Source: Candidatus Rokuibacteriota bacterium (GTDB lineage: Bacteria > Methylomirabilota > Methylomirabilia > Rokubacteriales > CSP1-6). From it: a DNA stretch of 43,882 bases. Position numbers and translations under genes: made by a program. Shown here piece by piece: positions 23,677 to 32,011 of the stretch; position 1 is the first letter of the stretch; each line of letters begins with the position of its first letter. The DNA lies in NCBI GenBank assembly GCA_003220315.1, contig QHSA01000151.1, positions 1-43,882 of the forward strand. Reading direction: 5' to 3'. The notes under the pieces were generated by a model, which made no database searches, had not been told where the DNA came from, and worked only from the letters and a program-made list of their open reading frames with translations.

Positions 23677-24501
23677 TCAACCCTCCATGAAGCCGTTCAA
23701 CTCCGGCGTGGTCAGGGACCGGTCGAGGTAGCCGAACGTGCCCTTCCCTTTCACCTCGCGGGCGGCGTCGAGCAGGCCACTCATCGCCGCGCGATAGAGC
23801 GACGTGGCGAGGCTGATCCGTCTGACGCCGGCGGTCGCGAGCTCCGCCACCGTGAACGACTTGCCCCTGATGCCGACCATGAAGTTGACCGGCTTCGACA
23901 CCGCGGCACAGACCGCGCGCACCGCCGCCAGGTCGGGCAGGCCGGGCGCGAACAGCACGTCGGCCCCGGCCTTCTCGAAGGCCACGAGACGCGTGATCGT
24001 GTCGTCCAGGTCCGGGTTGCCGCGCAGGAAGTTTTCCGCCCGGGCGGTCAAGGTGAACGGGAAGGCGAGCGCGCGCGCCGCCTGCGCCGCCGCTGCCACC
24101 CGCTCGATCGCGTGGCCGATGTCGTAGAGCGGCCTGTTCTTGTCGCCGGTCGCGTCCTCGATGGAGCCGCCGACCAACCCCACCGCGGCGGCGTGACGGA
24201 TGGTCTCCGCCGCCGCTTCCGGCGCGTCGCCGAAGCCCTTCTCCAGGTCGGCGGAGACGGGAAGGTCGATCGCCGCCACGATGGCGCGGGCGTGCGCCAG
24301 CGCCTCCTCGCGCGTCACCGTGCCGTCGCGCCGACCGAGGACGCCGGCGGCGGCGCCGCTCGACGTCGCCAGCGCCTGGAAGCCGAGCCCGGCGAGGATG
24401 CGCGCCGAGCCGGCGTCCCACGGGTTCGGAATCACGAAGGCGCCAGGCGCCTGGTGCAGTGCGCGGAAGCGGGCGGCCTTGTCGTGCTGGCTTGCCGTCA
24501 T
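23677..24501 (-). CDS. Isocitrate lyase / PEP mutase superfamily enzyme
   Basis: 274 residues, TIM-barrel of the ICL/PEPM superfamily, which forms or breaks C-C or P-C bonds next to a carboxylate (2-methylisocitrate lyase, oxaloacetate decarboxylase, phosphonopyruvate enzymes). Visible: FVIPNPWDAGSARILAGLGF at the start, TSSGAAAGVLGRRDG (substrate-binding loop), PVSADLEKGFGD (metal-binding Asp/Glu), GGSIEDATGD and LTARAENFLRG. The strict KKCGH catalytic loop of isocitrate lyase is not present, so it is not a classic ICL; the short form resembles the family often named carboxyvinyl-carboxyphosphonate phosphorylmutase-like. AAGGAGG lies just before the ATG. It is a single gene with no metabolic neighbour. 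Confidence 0.88.
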   Translation of the reverse strand: MTASQHDKAARFRALHQAPGAFVIPNPWDAGSARILAGLGFQALATSSGAAAGVLGRRDGTVTREEALAHARAIVAAIDLPVSADLEKGFGDAPEAAAETIRHAAAVGLVGGSIEDATGDKNRPLYDIGHAIERVAAAAQAARALAFPFTLTARAENFLRGNPDLDDTITRLVAFEKAGADVLFAPGLPDLAAVRAVCAAVSKPVNFMVGIRGKSFTVAELATAGVRRISLATSLYRAAMSGLLDAAREVKGKGTFGYLDRSLTTPELNGFMEG

Positions 24502-24569
24502 AGGTTTCCTCCTTGTCCCCCGTTCACGGCCCTCGTTCAGATCGGGGCGGGCCTGTCAGCTCTCGCGGG

Positions 24570-24575
24570 TATAAT
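24570..24575 (+). promoter_or_regulatory. -10 element (TATAAT)
   Basis: A consensus TATAAT 20 nt before the ATG of the next gene, with GGAGG between; no convincing -35. Confidence 0.55.
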
Positions 24576-24595
24576 CGCGTCTGGAGGTCGACGGC

Positions 24596-24994
24596 ATGCA
24601 GATCCGTCACTCGCGCGATCTGGAAGGACGGGCGCGCGCGGCGCCGAGCCCGATGACCGTCGACGAGCTCTTCGCCCGTTTCCCAGAGGTCCCTCGCGAC
24701 CTGCGCGACGAGCCCGTGCTCGCCGAGTTCGTCCGTGCCTTCGGCTCCCAGCTCCGGGTCGCCCAGAAGCCCTCACCCTGCGTGGCGCAGGCGGGCGCCG
24801 GTGACGCCGAGCATCATTTCTACACGCGTCTGGTCAACGATCTCGCCGTCTACGGCATCGGCCTCGCCCGGCGCGAGCGGACGCTCCAGCGGCTCGAAAC
24901 CCTCGTCGCCGAGTATCGCGCGCACCCAGCCACCTTCGCTTGCACGCTGGTCCCGAAGAAGGCGCCGGACGCGCCGCGCACGGGATGCAGGTAG
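24596..24994 (+). CDS. Conserved-looking small soluble protein of unknown function
   Basis: 132 residues, no named family that I recognise. The middle is well structured: MTVDELFARFPEVPRDLRDE, PVLAEFVRAFGSQLRVAQKP, then HHFYTRLVNDLAVYGIGLAR, RRERTLQRLETLVAEYRAHP, largely helical; two Cys are present (SPCVAQ, FACTLVP). It starts 20 nt after a TATAAT and has GGAGG 8 nt before the ATG; an inner ATG (residue 20) is the alternative start. It converges with the FAD oxidoreductase gene. Soluble, no export signal. Confidence 0.68.
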   Translation: MQIRHSRDLEGRARAAPSPMTVDELFARFPEVPRDLRDEPVLAEFVRAFGSQLRVAQKPSPCVAQAGAGDAEHHFYTRLVNDLAVYGIGLARRERTLQRLETLVAEYRAHPATFACTLVPKKAPDAPRTGCR

Positions 24995-25020
24995 CCAGCG
25001 CGATCGGCGCTGCGTCGCGG

Positions 25021-26250
25021 TCAGAAGGCCCCCTTGTCGAGCGCATAGAAGTTGGCGTAGATCGACTCGCAGTCGCCCTGGAGCCGTCCCCGGCTCCCGT
25101 AGCGCGAGCCGAAGCGGGTCAGCGCCTGGGTCGAGAGGTCCACGCTCGTCTTACCGTCCACGATCAGCTCGCTCATCCATTGTCCGATCAGGAGCGAGCC
25201 GGCGATCCCGAGGGCGTTGCACCCGGTGGCCGCGTAGAGCCCGTGGATGGACGGTACCTGCCCGACCAGAAAGTTCCCGTCGGGCGTGAAGGTCGGAAGA
25301 CCCGCGCACCCTCGTATGATCGGCGCCGCCTGGAGGGCAGGAAAGGCGCGCGTGAGTCCGGCGCCGAGCTCCTCCAGGACTCGCTGGTCACGTTCGGTCT
25401 CCTCGACCGCAAAAGTGGCCGGGAGGTCGGCCATGGCGAACCGCTTGGGCGCTCGCTCGAAGCCTCCGATGAGCACGCCGCCCACTTCCGGACGCAGATA
25501 GACGGAGGCGTCGGGCACCCGGACCACCGGCATCTCACGCGGGATTCCGTCGATGGGGGCGGTGACCCAGAGCTGGTGTCGGATCGGGATCGTGTCGAAC
25601 CGAAGCCCCAGCGCCGCGCCGATCAGCTCGCTCCAGGGCCCCACCGCCACCACGACCGTCTCGCACGTGATCGGTCCGCTCGCGGTCTCGATGCCCGTGA
25701 CCCGTCCGCGGTTGAGCGTGATACCGGTGACGGGCGTCTGGGTCCGCATCCTGACGCCGAGACGACGGGCCGCACGGGCGAGGGCCATCGCCAGCGTGTA
25801 GGGCTCGGCGTAGCCGTCGGTCGGAATCCACGCGCACGCCTTCACCCCGTTCGTCTCCAGGAGGGGCACCCGAGCCTGCGCGTCCCGCGGAGCGACAAGC
25901 TCCACCGCGAGCCCCCAGCCGAACGCCTGAGCCACCTGGACCTCGAGCTCGCGGACGCGCGCGTCCGTCAGCGCGAGCTTCAGGCTCCCGACCTGGCGGA
26001 ACCCTGAATCCTCCCCGTGCTCGGCCTGCCATCGGGTGAGCCTGTCGACGACCGCCATGATGGAGCGCGCCATGAGCTCGGAGGCGCGGAGCTGGCCGAC
26101 GAGTCCGGCGGCCTGCGAGGTGTTTCCCGAGGCGAGCTCCCGGCGCTCGAGCACGAGCACGTCGGAGACGCCGGCGCGGGCCAGATGGTAGGCGATGGAG
26201 CACCCCCAGATTCCGCCTCCGATGACGACGACCCGGGCCGTCTCACTCAT
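25021..26250 (-). CDS. FAD-dependent oxidoreductase, DAO family (glycine/sarcosine/D-amino-acid oxidase-like)
   Basis: 409 residues. N-terminal dinucleotide fold ARVVVIGGGIWGCSIAYHLA (GxGxxG) with the acidic ribose-binding residue in VLVLERREL, then GNTSQAAGLVGQLR, the covalent/near-flavin segment typical of dimethylglycine and sarcosine oxidases. The C-terminal FAD-binding part is seen as CAGLPTFTPDGNFLVGQVP and GLYAATGCNALGIAGS. It oxidises a secondary or primary amine with release of an imine; the substrate cannot be read. It lies 30 nt after the cytochrome c gene, the third gene of the PQQ dehydrogenase group, so it may feed electrons or act on a related substrate. Confidence 0.9.
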   Translation of the reverse strand: MSETARVVVIGGGIWGCSIAYHLARAGVSDVLVLERRELASGNTSQAAGLVGQLRASELMARSIMAVVDRLTRWQAEHGEDSGFRQVGSLKLALTDARVRELEVQVAQAFGWGLAVELVAPRDAQARVPLLETNGVKACAWIPTDGYAEPYTLAMALARAARRLGVRMRTQTPVTGITLNRGRVTGIETASGPITCETVVVAVGPWSELIGAALGLRFDTIPIRHQLWVTAPIDGIPREMPVVRVPDASVYLRPEVGGVLIGGFERAPKRFAMADLPATFAVEETERDQRVLEELGAGLTRAFPALQAAPIIRGCAGLPTFTPDGNFLVGQVPSIHGLYAATGCNALGIAGSLLIGQWMSELIVDGKTSVDLSTQALTRFGSRYGSRGRLQGDCESIYANFYALDKGAF

Positions 26251-26280
26251 GGCTTCTGACTCGAGCGCCCCCCGCGTGGC

Positions 26281-26658
26281 TCAGGGGTGAGTCTGGACGG
26301 TTTGCAAGTAAATGAAGATACGCCGCAGCACGTCGTCGCTCAGGACGCCCTTCCAGACGGGCATGCCCTTGTCGAGGCGCCCCTTGCTCACGGTCTCGTC
26401 GAACACCGTGGGCGCCTCTTGTCCGTAACGGAGCGTGAGCCGGCGCAAGTCGAGCGGCCGCTCTCCCTGGATCGCGTTTGGCCCGTGGCAGTGCGCGCAG
26501 TACTGGTTGAACAGGCTTCGGCCCTCCGCGATCACGTCGGCGGAACCCTCCATCGGGTTCGCGGTTCGTGTCTCCTGGGCCGCGGGTGTCGCGGCCCAGG
26601 AGAGACAGAGGGCGGCGCCGAGCGCCGCGACGCTCAGAGAGCGGCGGAGCCCGGTCAG
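26281..26658 (-). CDS. Exported mono-haem cytochrome c, likely electron acceptor of the PQQ dehydrogenase
   Basis: 125 residues. One haem site, QYCAHCHGP (Cys54, Cys57, His58), and a later Met in KGMPVWKGV as the sixth ligand; about 90 residues of mature domain, the usual class I size. The frame upstream of the first ATG (26553) encodes an evident signal peptide, TGLRRSLSVAALGAALCLSW then AATPAAQ, but the only possible initiator is CTG (26658-26656), which overlaps the stop of the dehydrogenase gene as CTGA, the analogue of an ATGA coupling junction. A start at 26553 would leave the haem protein in the cytosol, which is unlikely. Position suggests it plays the XoxG role. Confidence 0.87.
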   Translation of the reverse strand: MTGLRRSLSVAALGAALCLSWAATPAAQETRTANPMEGSADVIAEGRSLFNQYCAHCHGPNAIQGERPLDLRRLTLRYGQEAPTVFDETVSKGRLDKGMPVWKGVLSDDVLRRIFIYLQTVQTHP

Positions 26659-28349
26659 TTACCCAGCTCGAACACCACGAGAACGCCGCCCTCGGGGCTC
26701 GCGTCGATGACCTTCTGACCGATCTTGCCCAGGAACGACGGCGGCCCCTTCACGCGACCCGCGACGACCGCCAGAAACTGCTTGCCGTCCACAGCGTAGG
26801 TGATCGGGCTCTGGAGTATGCCGGTGCCGACGTTGAACTGCCACAAGACGTCGCCGGTCTTGGCGTCGACGCCCTTGAGGGCACCGTGCGTGTTGCCGTA
26901 GAAGACCAGGCCGCCCGCGGTGGACATGGCGCCGCCGAGGAATGGCAGGTCCTCCTTGATGCCCCAGACAGCCGCCTGCTTCACCGGATCCCAGGCCTTG
27001 AGCTCCGAGAGGTGCCCGCCCGAGCCGGCCTTGTCGAGGTCGAACTCGGAGGCCAGGTAGAACTTGCCCGGTGAGTAATCCTCCGCCTTGCCCGCGATAT
27101 CCATGCACAGGTTGAAGGACGGGATGTACGCGAGCCCGGTCTGGCGGCTGTAGGACATCGGCTCCCAGTTCTTGCCGCCGAAGAGGTTCGGGCACACGTT
27201 CCTCGCCCATCGGTTGAGCCGGGGCCGCTTTTCCGGGTCCTCGATCGGACGGCCCGTGGCGCTGTCGATCCCCTTGGCCCAGTTGACCTCCACGAACGGC
27301 TGGGCCGAGACCAGCTTGCCGCTTTCCCGATTGAGCACGTAGAAGAAGCCGTTCCGGTCCGCCTTCATCAGCGCCGGTACGGTCTGGCCGCCCACCCTCA
27401 GATCCGCCAGCACTGCCTCGTTGACGCCGTCGTAGTCCCACACGTCGGCCGGGGTCATCTGGTAGGCCCAGACGATTCGGCCACTGTCGCCGTCGAACGC
27501 GAGCTGTGAGGCCGTGTGCAGGTTCGTGTACTGACCGTACTCGCTCGTATCCGTGCTGCGCGTGTGGGCGCCCCACGGTCCGGCGTTGCTCGTGCCCCAG
27601 TAGACCAGGTTGAGCTTGGGATCGTACGATCCCACGTACCAGGTAGAGCCAGCTCCCGTCTTCCAGGAGTCGCCGATCCACGACTCGTTCCCCGGCTCGC
27701 CGGGCCCGGGGATCGTATACGTCTTCCACGCCAGCTCACCGGTATCCTGCTTGTAGGCCTGGACGGCGCCGCGCACGCCGAACTCGCCGCCGGCGAAGCC
27801 TGTCACCACCAGGTTCTTGTAGACGAGCGGCGGCGACGTGATCGCGTGGCCGGTCTTGTAATCCACCACCGTGACGGTCCACAGCTCCTTGCCCGTGTTG
27901 GCGTCGAGCGCCACCAGCGCGGCGTCGAGCCGCGTGACGAACACCCGCCCGTTCGCGTAGGCGACGCCGCGGCTGTCCAGCCCACAGCACACCGTGGCGA
28001 CGACGTCTTTCGGCAGCTCGGGCTCGTACTTCCACTTCACCGTGCCATCCCGGGCGCTCAACGCGAAGACGTACTTCGGGCCGGTCGAGGTGCTGACATA
28101 CATCGTGTCGCCGACGACGATCGGCGTGGATTCCTGGGACTCGAGACTGCCGAGCGAGCGGATCCACGCCACGCGCAGCTTGCGCACGTTCTTGGTGCTG
28201 ATCTGGTCGAGGGCGCTGTAGCGGGTGTTCCCATAGTCCGCGCCGTACATGCCCCAGTCCTTGCCCGGCTGCGCGCCCGCAGACCCTGCCCAGAGCGCCA
28301 GAGCCACGGTCAAGACGCTGCTCGTCAACGTACGCCCGACGTCTCTCAT
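26655..28349 (-). CDS. PQQ-dependent alcohol dehydrogenase, lanthanide-type (XoxF/PedH-like)
   Basis: 564-residue periplasmic quinoprotein, an eight-bladed propeller oxidising an alcohol or aldehyde and passing electrons to cytochrome c. Signal peptide (TSSVLTVALALWAGSAGAQ), then WGMYGADYGNTRYSALDQI. The adjacent-Cys pair of PQQ enzymes is Cys121-Cys122 (VCCGLD). The active-site segment is TPADVWDYDGVNE: catalytic Asp305 and, two residues on, Asp307, which in XoxF-type enzymes ligates a lanthanide and is Ala in calcium-dependent MxaF. Tryptophan-docking-like repeats (GTVKWKYEP, GKELWTV, GDVLWQFNVGTG) are visible. AAGGAGG precedes the ATG. First gene of a group with cytochrome c and an FAD oxidase. 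Substrate unknown; it is somewhat shorter than XoxF methanol dehydrogenases. Confidence 0.92.
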   Translation of the reverse strand: MRDVGRTLTSSVLTVALALWAGSAGAQPGKDWGMYGADYGNTRYSALDQISTKNVRKLRVAWIRSLGSLESQESTPIVVGDTMYVSTSTGPKYVFALSARDGTVKWKYEPELPKDVVATVCCGLDSRGVAYANGRVFVTRLDAALVALDANTGKELWTVTVVDYKTGHAITSPPLVYKNLVVTGFAGGEFGVRGAVQAYKQDTGELAWKTYTIPGPGEPGNESWIGDSWKTGAGSTWYVGSYDPKLNLVYWGTSNAGPWGAHTRSTDTSEYGQYTNLHTASQLAFDGDSGRIVWAYQMTPADVWDYDGVNEAVLADLRVGGQTVPALMKADRNGFFYVLNRESGKLVSAQPFVEVNWAKGIDSATGRPIEDPEKRPRLNRWARNVCPNLFGGKNWEPMSYSRQTGLAYIPSFNLCMDIAGKAEDYSPGKFYLASEFDLDKAGSGGHLSELKAWDPVKQAAVWGIKEDLPFLGGAMSTAGGLVFYGNTHGALKGVDAKTGDVLWQFNVGTGILQSPITYAVDGKQFLAVVAGRVKGPPSFLGKIGQKVIDASPEGGVLVVFELGN

Positions 28350-28532
28350 GGTCGTGCCGCCTCCTTGGTGTGCCGTCGCCCCGGTCCTCGATGCCCGGCG
28401 CCCTTGTAGACCCGAGGGCGGCGGTCTGTCAAGGGGCACCCTCTCGGGGCCTGAGGTGACGGACCGCGTGTCGTCACCCGCGGCCGCCGGCGCGTGCTAC
28501 GATTCGCCGTACCACGGTCCCACGGAGACCCC

Positions 28533-29741
28533 ATGGCTCACACGGGCATGAAGTTCGGCATCTTCCTCGCCCCGTTCCACCGGGTCGGCGAGAACCCCAC
28601 CCTCGCCCTGGCGCGCGACATGGAGCTCATCGAGTGGCTCGACCATCTCGGCTACGACGAGGTGTGGGTCGGCGAGCACCACTCGGCGGGATGGGAGACT
28701 ATCGCTTCGCCCGAGGTCTTCATCGCCGCAGCCGCCGAGCGCACGCGCCACATCATGCTGGGCTCGGGCGTGACGAGCCTGCCCTACCACCACCCGCTGA
28801 TGGTGGCCAACCGCTTCGTCCTGCTCGACCACATGACGCGCGGCCGCACCATGCTCGGCTGCGGCCCGGGGGCGCTCGTGTCCGACGCCTATATGATGGG
28901 CATCGAGCCCGTGACCCAGCGTCCGCGCATGGAGGAGGCGCTGGAGGCCATCATGCGGCTCCTCAGGTGCGACGAGCCGGTGACGATGAAGACCGACTGG
29001 TTCGAGCTGCGCGAGGCGCGGCTGCACCTGGCGCCGTACACCGAGCCGCACTTCCCCATCGCGGTGGCCAGCACCATCACACCCTTCGGCATGGTGGCGG
29101 CGGGCAAGTACGGCCTCGGCGTGCTCTCGATCGGCGCAGGACTGCCCGGCGGGCCCAACGCGCTGGCCGAGCAGTGGAAGATCGCCGAGGAGACCGCCGG
29201 GCGGCACGGCAAGCGCATGGACCGAAAGGACTGGCGCGTCGTGGTCAACGTCCACGTCGCAGAGGATGACGAGGGGGCGCTGCACGAAGTCCAGCGCGCC
29301 GAACGGCACGAGACCGTCACCTACTTCGAGGAGACCCTCGGCCGCCCACCCGGCCGTGCCGACGACCCCCTGCGCGAGGGCGTGCGCATGGGCACCACGC
29401 TGGTCGGCTCGCCCGAGACCGTTGTTCGCGGTATCGAGCGGCTCCAGCAGTTCAGCCAGGGCGGCTTCGGCGGCCTCCTCTTTCGCGCCCACGAGTGGGC
29501 CAACCGCGAGCAGACGCTGCGGAGCTACGAGCTCTTCGCCCGGTACGTCATGCCTCGCTTCCAGGGCTCCCTCACGACCGTCCAGGCGTCGAACGACTGG
29601 GCGCGGGCGAACCGCAAGACGATCTTCGGCCCCAACGTGGAGGCCGTGCGCCGCGCCTACCTCGATGCTGGCCGCGAGATCCCCGCCAAATACCGGGAGC
29701 GCACCTCCGGGGCGCGGGATGTGGAGCCGCCGCCCTCATGA
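28533..29741 (+). CDS. LLM-class flavin-dependent monooxygenase
   Basis: 402 residues of the bacterial-luciferase-like superfamily, which use reduced FMN (or F420) to oxygenate small substrates. Seen: MKFGIFLAPFHRVGENP at the start, LGYDEVWVGEHHSAGWETIA (the EHH motif near the flavin), LGSGVTSLPYHHPLMVANRF, GRTMLGCGPGALVSD, and GSPETVVRGIERL and GFGGLLFRAHEWA near the C-terminus. It resembles limonene or alkanal monooxygenase-like members. GGAGACC lies just before the ATG. Its stop overlaps the SDR start (ATGA), so the two are coupled; the third gene encodes a MetE-like protein. Together they look like a catabolic module for an unknown compound. Confidence 0.9.
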   Translation: MAHTGMKFGIFLAPFHRVGENPTLALARDMELIEWLDHLGYDEVWVGEHHSAGWETIASPEVFIAAAAERTRHIMLGSGVTSLPYHHPLMVANRFVLLDHMTRGRTMLGCGPGALVSDAYMMGIEPVTQRPRMEEALEAIMRLLRCDEPVTMKTDWFELREARLHLAPYTEPHFPIAVASTITPFGMVAAGKYGLGVLSIGAGLPGGPNALAEQWKIAEETAGRHGKRMDRKDWRVVVNVHVAEDDEGALHEVQRAERHETVTYFEETLGRPPGRADDPLREGVRMGTTLVGSPETVVRGIERLQQFSQGGFGGLLFRAHEWANREQTLRSYELFARYVMPRFQGSLTTVQASNDWARANRKTIFGPNVEAVRRAYLDAGREIPAKYRERTSGARDVEPPPS

Positions 29742-30490
29742 GGCTCGCGGGGAAGGTCGCGCTCATCACCGGCGGCGCCAGCGGTATGGGCCGGAGCGAG
29801 GCGACAATCTTCGCCAGGGAGGGCGCGAAGGTCGTCGTCGGCGACCTTCTCGAAGCCGAGGGGTCCCAGGTGGCCGCGGACATCGCCAAGACGGGCGCGC
29901 AGGCGTGTTTCGTGAAGCTCGACGTTACTCGCGAGGCGGACTGGCGGGACGCCATCGCCACCACCGTGGTGAGCTTCGGCAAGCTCCATGTCCTCGTCAA
30001 CAACGCGGGCATCAGCGGCACGTTCGATCCCGACACGGAGAGCTCGGCGGCCTGGGACACCCTCATGGACGTGAACGCCAAGGGCGTCTTTCTCGGTATG
30101 AAGCACGCGGTTCCCGCCATGCGCCAGGCCGGCGGAGGCGCCATCGTCAACATCTCGTCGATCTCCGGATTCGTCGGCCAGGACAGGATCCACATGGGGT
30201 ACAACGCCTCGAAGGGCGCCGTGCGCCTCATGACGAAGTCGGCCGCCGTGCAGTACGCCAAGGACGGCATCCGGGTCAACTCTGTGCACCCCGGCATCAT
30301 GCCGCCGATGCGGACGTCCAAGGTGTCGGCCGATCCGGAGTGGCGGGCGAAGACGCTCAGGGCCGTGCCGATGAAGAGAGAGGGACGGGTGGAAGAGGTC
30401 GCTTACGCCGTGTTGTTCCTCGCCTCGGACGAGGCGTCGTATATCACCGGCACCGAGCTGGTCGTCGACGGCGGCTACCTCGCCGTGTAG
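29738..30490 (+). CDS. Short-chain dehydrogenase/reductase (classical SDR)
   Basis: 250 residues. Cofactor motif ALITGGASGMGRSEATIF (TGxxxGxG), VNNAGISG (NNAG), catalytic NISSIS (Ser), YNASKGAVRLMTKSA (YxxxK), then RVNSVHPGIM and the usual ending FLASDEASYITGTELVVDGG. Typical size and fold of NAD(P)-dependent alcohol/ketone oxidoreductases; the acidic residue after strand 2 (VVGDLLEAEG) favours NAD(H). Four bases overlap with the monooxygenase gene. It probably handles the alcohol or ketone formed or used by that enzyme. Confidence 0.93.
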   Translation: MRLAGKVALITGGASGMGRSEATIFAREGAKVVVGDLLEAEGSQVAADIAKTGAQACFVKLDVTREADWRDAIATTVVSFGKLHVLVNNAGISGTFDPDTESSAAWDTLMDVNAKGVFLGMKHAVPAMRQAGGGAIVNISSISGFVGQDRIHMGYNASKGAVRLMTKSAAVQYAKDGIRVNSVHPGIMPPMRTSKVSADPEWRAKTLRAVPMKREGRVEEVAYAVLFLASDEASYITGTELVVDGGYLAV

Positions 30491-30513
30491 GGCCAACGTC
30501 AGGAGGAAGCGCC

Positions 30514-31635
30514 ATGGCCGGGTCCGCGCGACCGCCATTCCGCGCCGATCACGTCGGCAGCCTGTTGCGGCCGCCCGCGCTCAAGGCGCGCAGGCTCGAG
30601 AAGGAGTCGGGGCGGGCGAGCGCTGGAGAGCTCCGCGCCGCCGAGGAGCGGGCGATCCGCGAGGTGGTCTCACTTCAAGAATCGGTCGGCCTCCGCGGCA
30701 TCACCGACGGGGAGCTGCGCCGGACGTCCTGGCATCTGGACTTCCTGCGGGAGCTCGGCGGCTTGTCGAGCCAGGGGCAGACGATTCCCGTCACCTTTCA
30801 CGGCAAGGCCGGTGACGTGCACTTCACGCGCCCCGATCTCGCGGTCGCGAGCCGCGTCACTCGGCCGCGGCCGATCTTCGTGGACGCCTTCACGTTCCTC
30901 GCCTCGGTCGTCTCGCGGACGCCCAAGCTCACCATCCCGTCGCCGTGCATGCTCTACTCGCAGGTCGGCCGCGCCAACATCGCGACCGGTGTCTACCCGG
31001 ACCTCGACGCCTTCGTCGAGGACACCGCCGCCGCGTACCGCGCGGAGATCGCCGATCTCTACGCCGCCGGATGCCGATATCTCCAACTCGACGACGTGAG
31101 CCTGGCCTATCTTTGCGACGAGGAGATGCGGGCCCAGGGCCGAGCGCGCGGCGACGATCCCGACGCGCAGCTCCGACTGTCGGTCAAGCTGATCCAGGCG
31201 ACGCTGCGCGGGCGGCCCAGGGACCTGGTCGTCTGCACCCATCTCTGCCGCGGCAACTTCCGGTCGAGCTGGCGCGCCCAGGGCGGCTACGCCCGGATCG
31301 CCGAGGCCATCTTCAACGAGCTGCCATACGACGGCTTCTTCCTCGAGTTCGACGACGCCCGCTCGGGCGACTTCGCGCCGCTCCGGTTCGTCCCCAAACA
31401 CGTGCGCGTGGTCCTGGGGCTGGTGACCACCAAGGTCGGCACCCTCGAGCGGAAGGACGACCTCAAGCGGCGCCTCGATGAGGCGGCCAAGTACGTGCCG
31501 ATCGAGCAGGTCTGCCTGAGCCCGCAGTGCGGCTTCTCCTCGACCGTCGAGGGCAACGAGATCACGGTCGACCACCAGAAGGCGAAGCTGTCGCTCTGCG
31601 TGGAGCTGGCGCGCGAGGTGTGGGGCGGGCTCTAG
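30514..31635 (+). CDS. Cobalamin-independent methionine synthase (MetE C-terminal)-like zinc methyltransferase
   Basis: 373 residues, corresponding to the C-terminal catalytic barrel of MetE. Zinc ligands are in order: CTHLCRGNF (His and Cys), FFLEFDDARSG (Glu) and LSPQCGFSST (Cys). The N-terminus RADHVGSLLRPPALKAR and GITDGELRRTSWH are typical of the short MetE-like proteins found next to oxidoreductase genes in many soil bacteria; the N-terminal folate-binding barrel of true MetE is missing. These proteins probably move a methyl or similar group between a thiol and an unknown donor. AGGAGGAAG precedes the ATG, and the gene follows the SDR by 23 nt. Confidence 0.9.
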   Translation: MAGSARPPFRADHVGSLLRPPALKARRLEKESGRASAGELRAAEERAIREVVSLQESVGLRGITDGELRRTSWHLDFLRELGGLSSQGQTIPVTFHGKAGDVHFTRPDLAVASRVTRPRPIFVDAFTFLASVVSRTPKLTIPSPCMLYSQVGRANIATGVYPDLDAFVEDTAAAYRAEIADLYAAGCRYLQLDDVSLAYLCDEEMRAQGRARGDDPDAQLRLSVKLIQATLRGRPRDLVVCTHLCRGNFRSSWRAQGGYARIAEAIFNELPYDGFFLEFDDARSGDFAPLRFVPKHVRVVLGLVTTKVGTLERKDDLKRRLDEAAKYVPIEQVCLSPQCGFSSTVEGNEITVDHQKAKLSLCVELAREVWGGL

Positions 31636-32011
31636 GCGACGCGGAGCGGGGCCTCCTTCATCGAGCGCGGCAGGAGCAGCGCGAGGTCGGGGACCGGCAT
31701 CGGCAGGCACGCCGCGCCGGGTTGCCAACGTGTCAAGCAGGTGTCATGAGGACGTCACTCGCGCCGGGTAAGCGACGTGTGATGGTCGTCCGCGTCGCTC
31801 TCCGCGCGCGATGAAATCTCGGGCTCCGGGACGTGTTTTCGTCACAGCGCCCGGCGTTATGCATCCGCCGGAAGGCACTTCGAGCGGTGCCGATGTTCGC
31901 GGCAGAGCTTCCGGCATGCCGTCCGCCTGAGCAGCGTGCCGGTGGCATCGGGGTTGCTGATATCGCGACCCGGGTGCTGCCCTGAGTCATTTGCCCGCGG
32001 TGCGAGACCCA
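31636..32011 (+). other. Intergenic stretch without a supportable gene
   Basis: 376 nt between the MetE-like and hydrolase genes. No open frame with convincing codon use spans it, and I see no promoter with both hexamers. A 34-codon minus-strand frame at its left edge (31634-31738) has coding-like third positions but no start signal; see rejected items. Confidence 0.5.

Noticed and set aside
23677-24501. True isocitrate lyase
   Set aside because: It is too short and lacks the KKCGH catalytic loop; the superfamily name only is justified.
29266-30513. In-frame upstream extension of the MetE-like protein
   Set aside because: It runs through the monooxygenase and SDR genes in another frame; the ATG at 30514 has AGGAGGAAG and the conserved N-terminus.
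31634-31738. Minus-strand frame of 34 codons from a TTG, containing MPVPDLALLLPRSMKEAP
   Set aside because: Third positions look coding, but it has no ribosome site, no family match and overlaps the end of the MetE-like gene; it may be a gene remnant but is too short to support.
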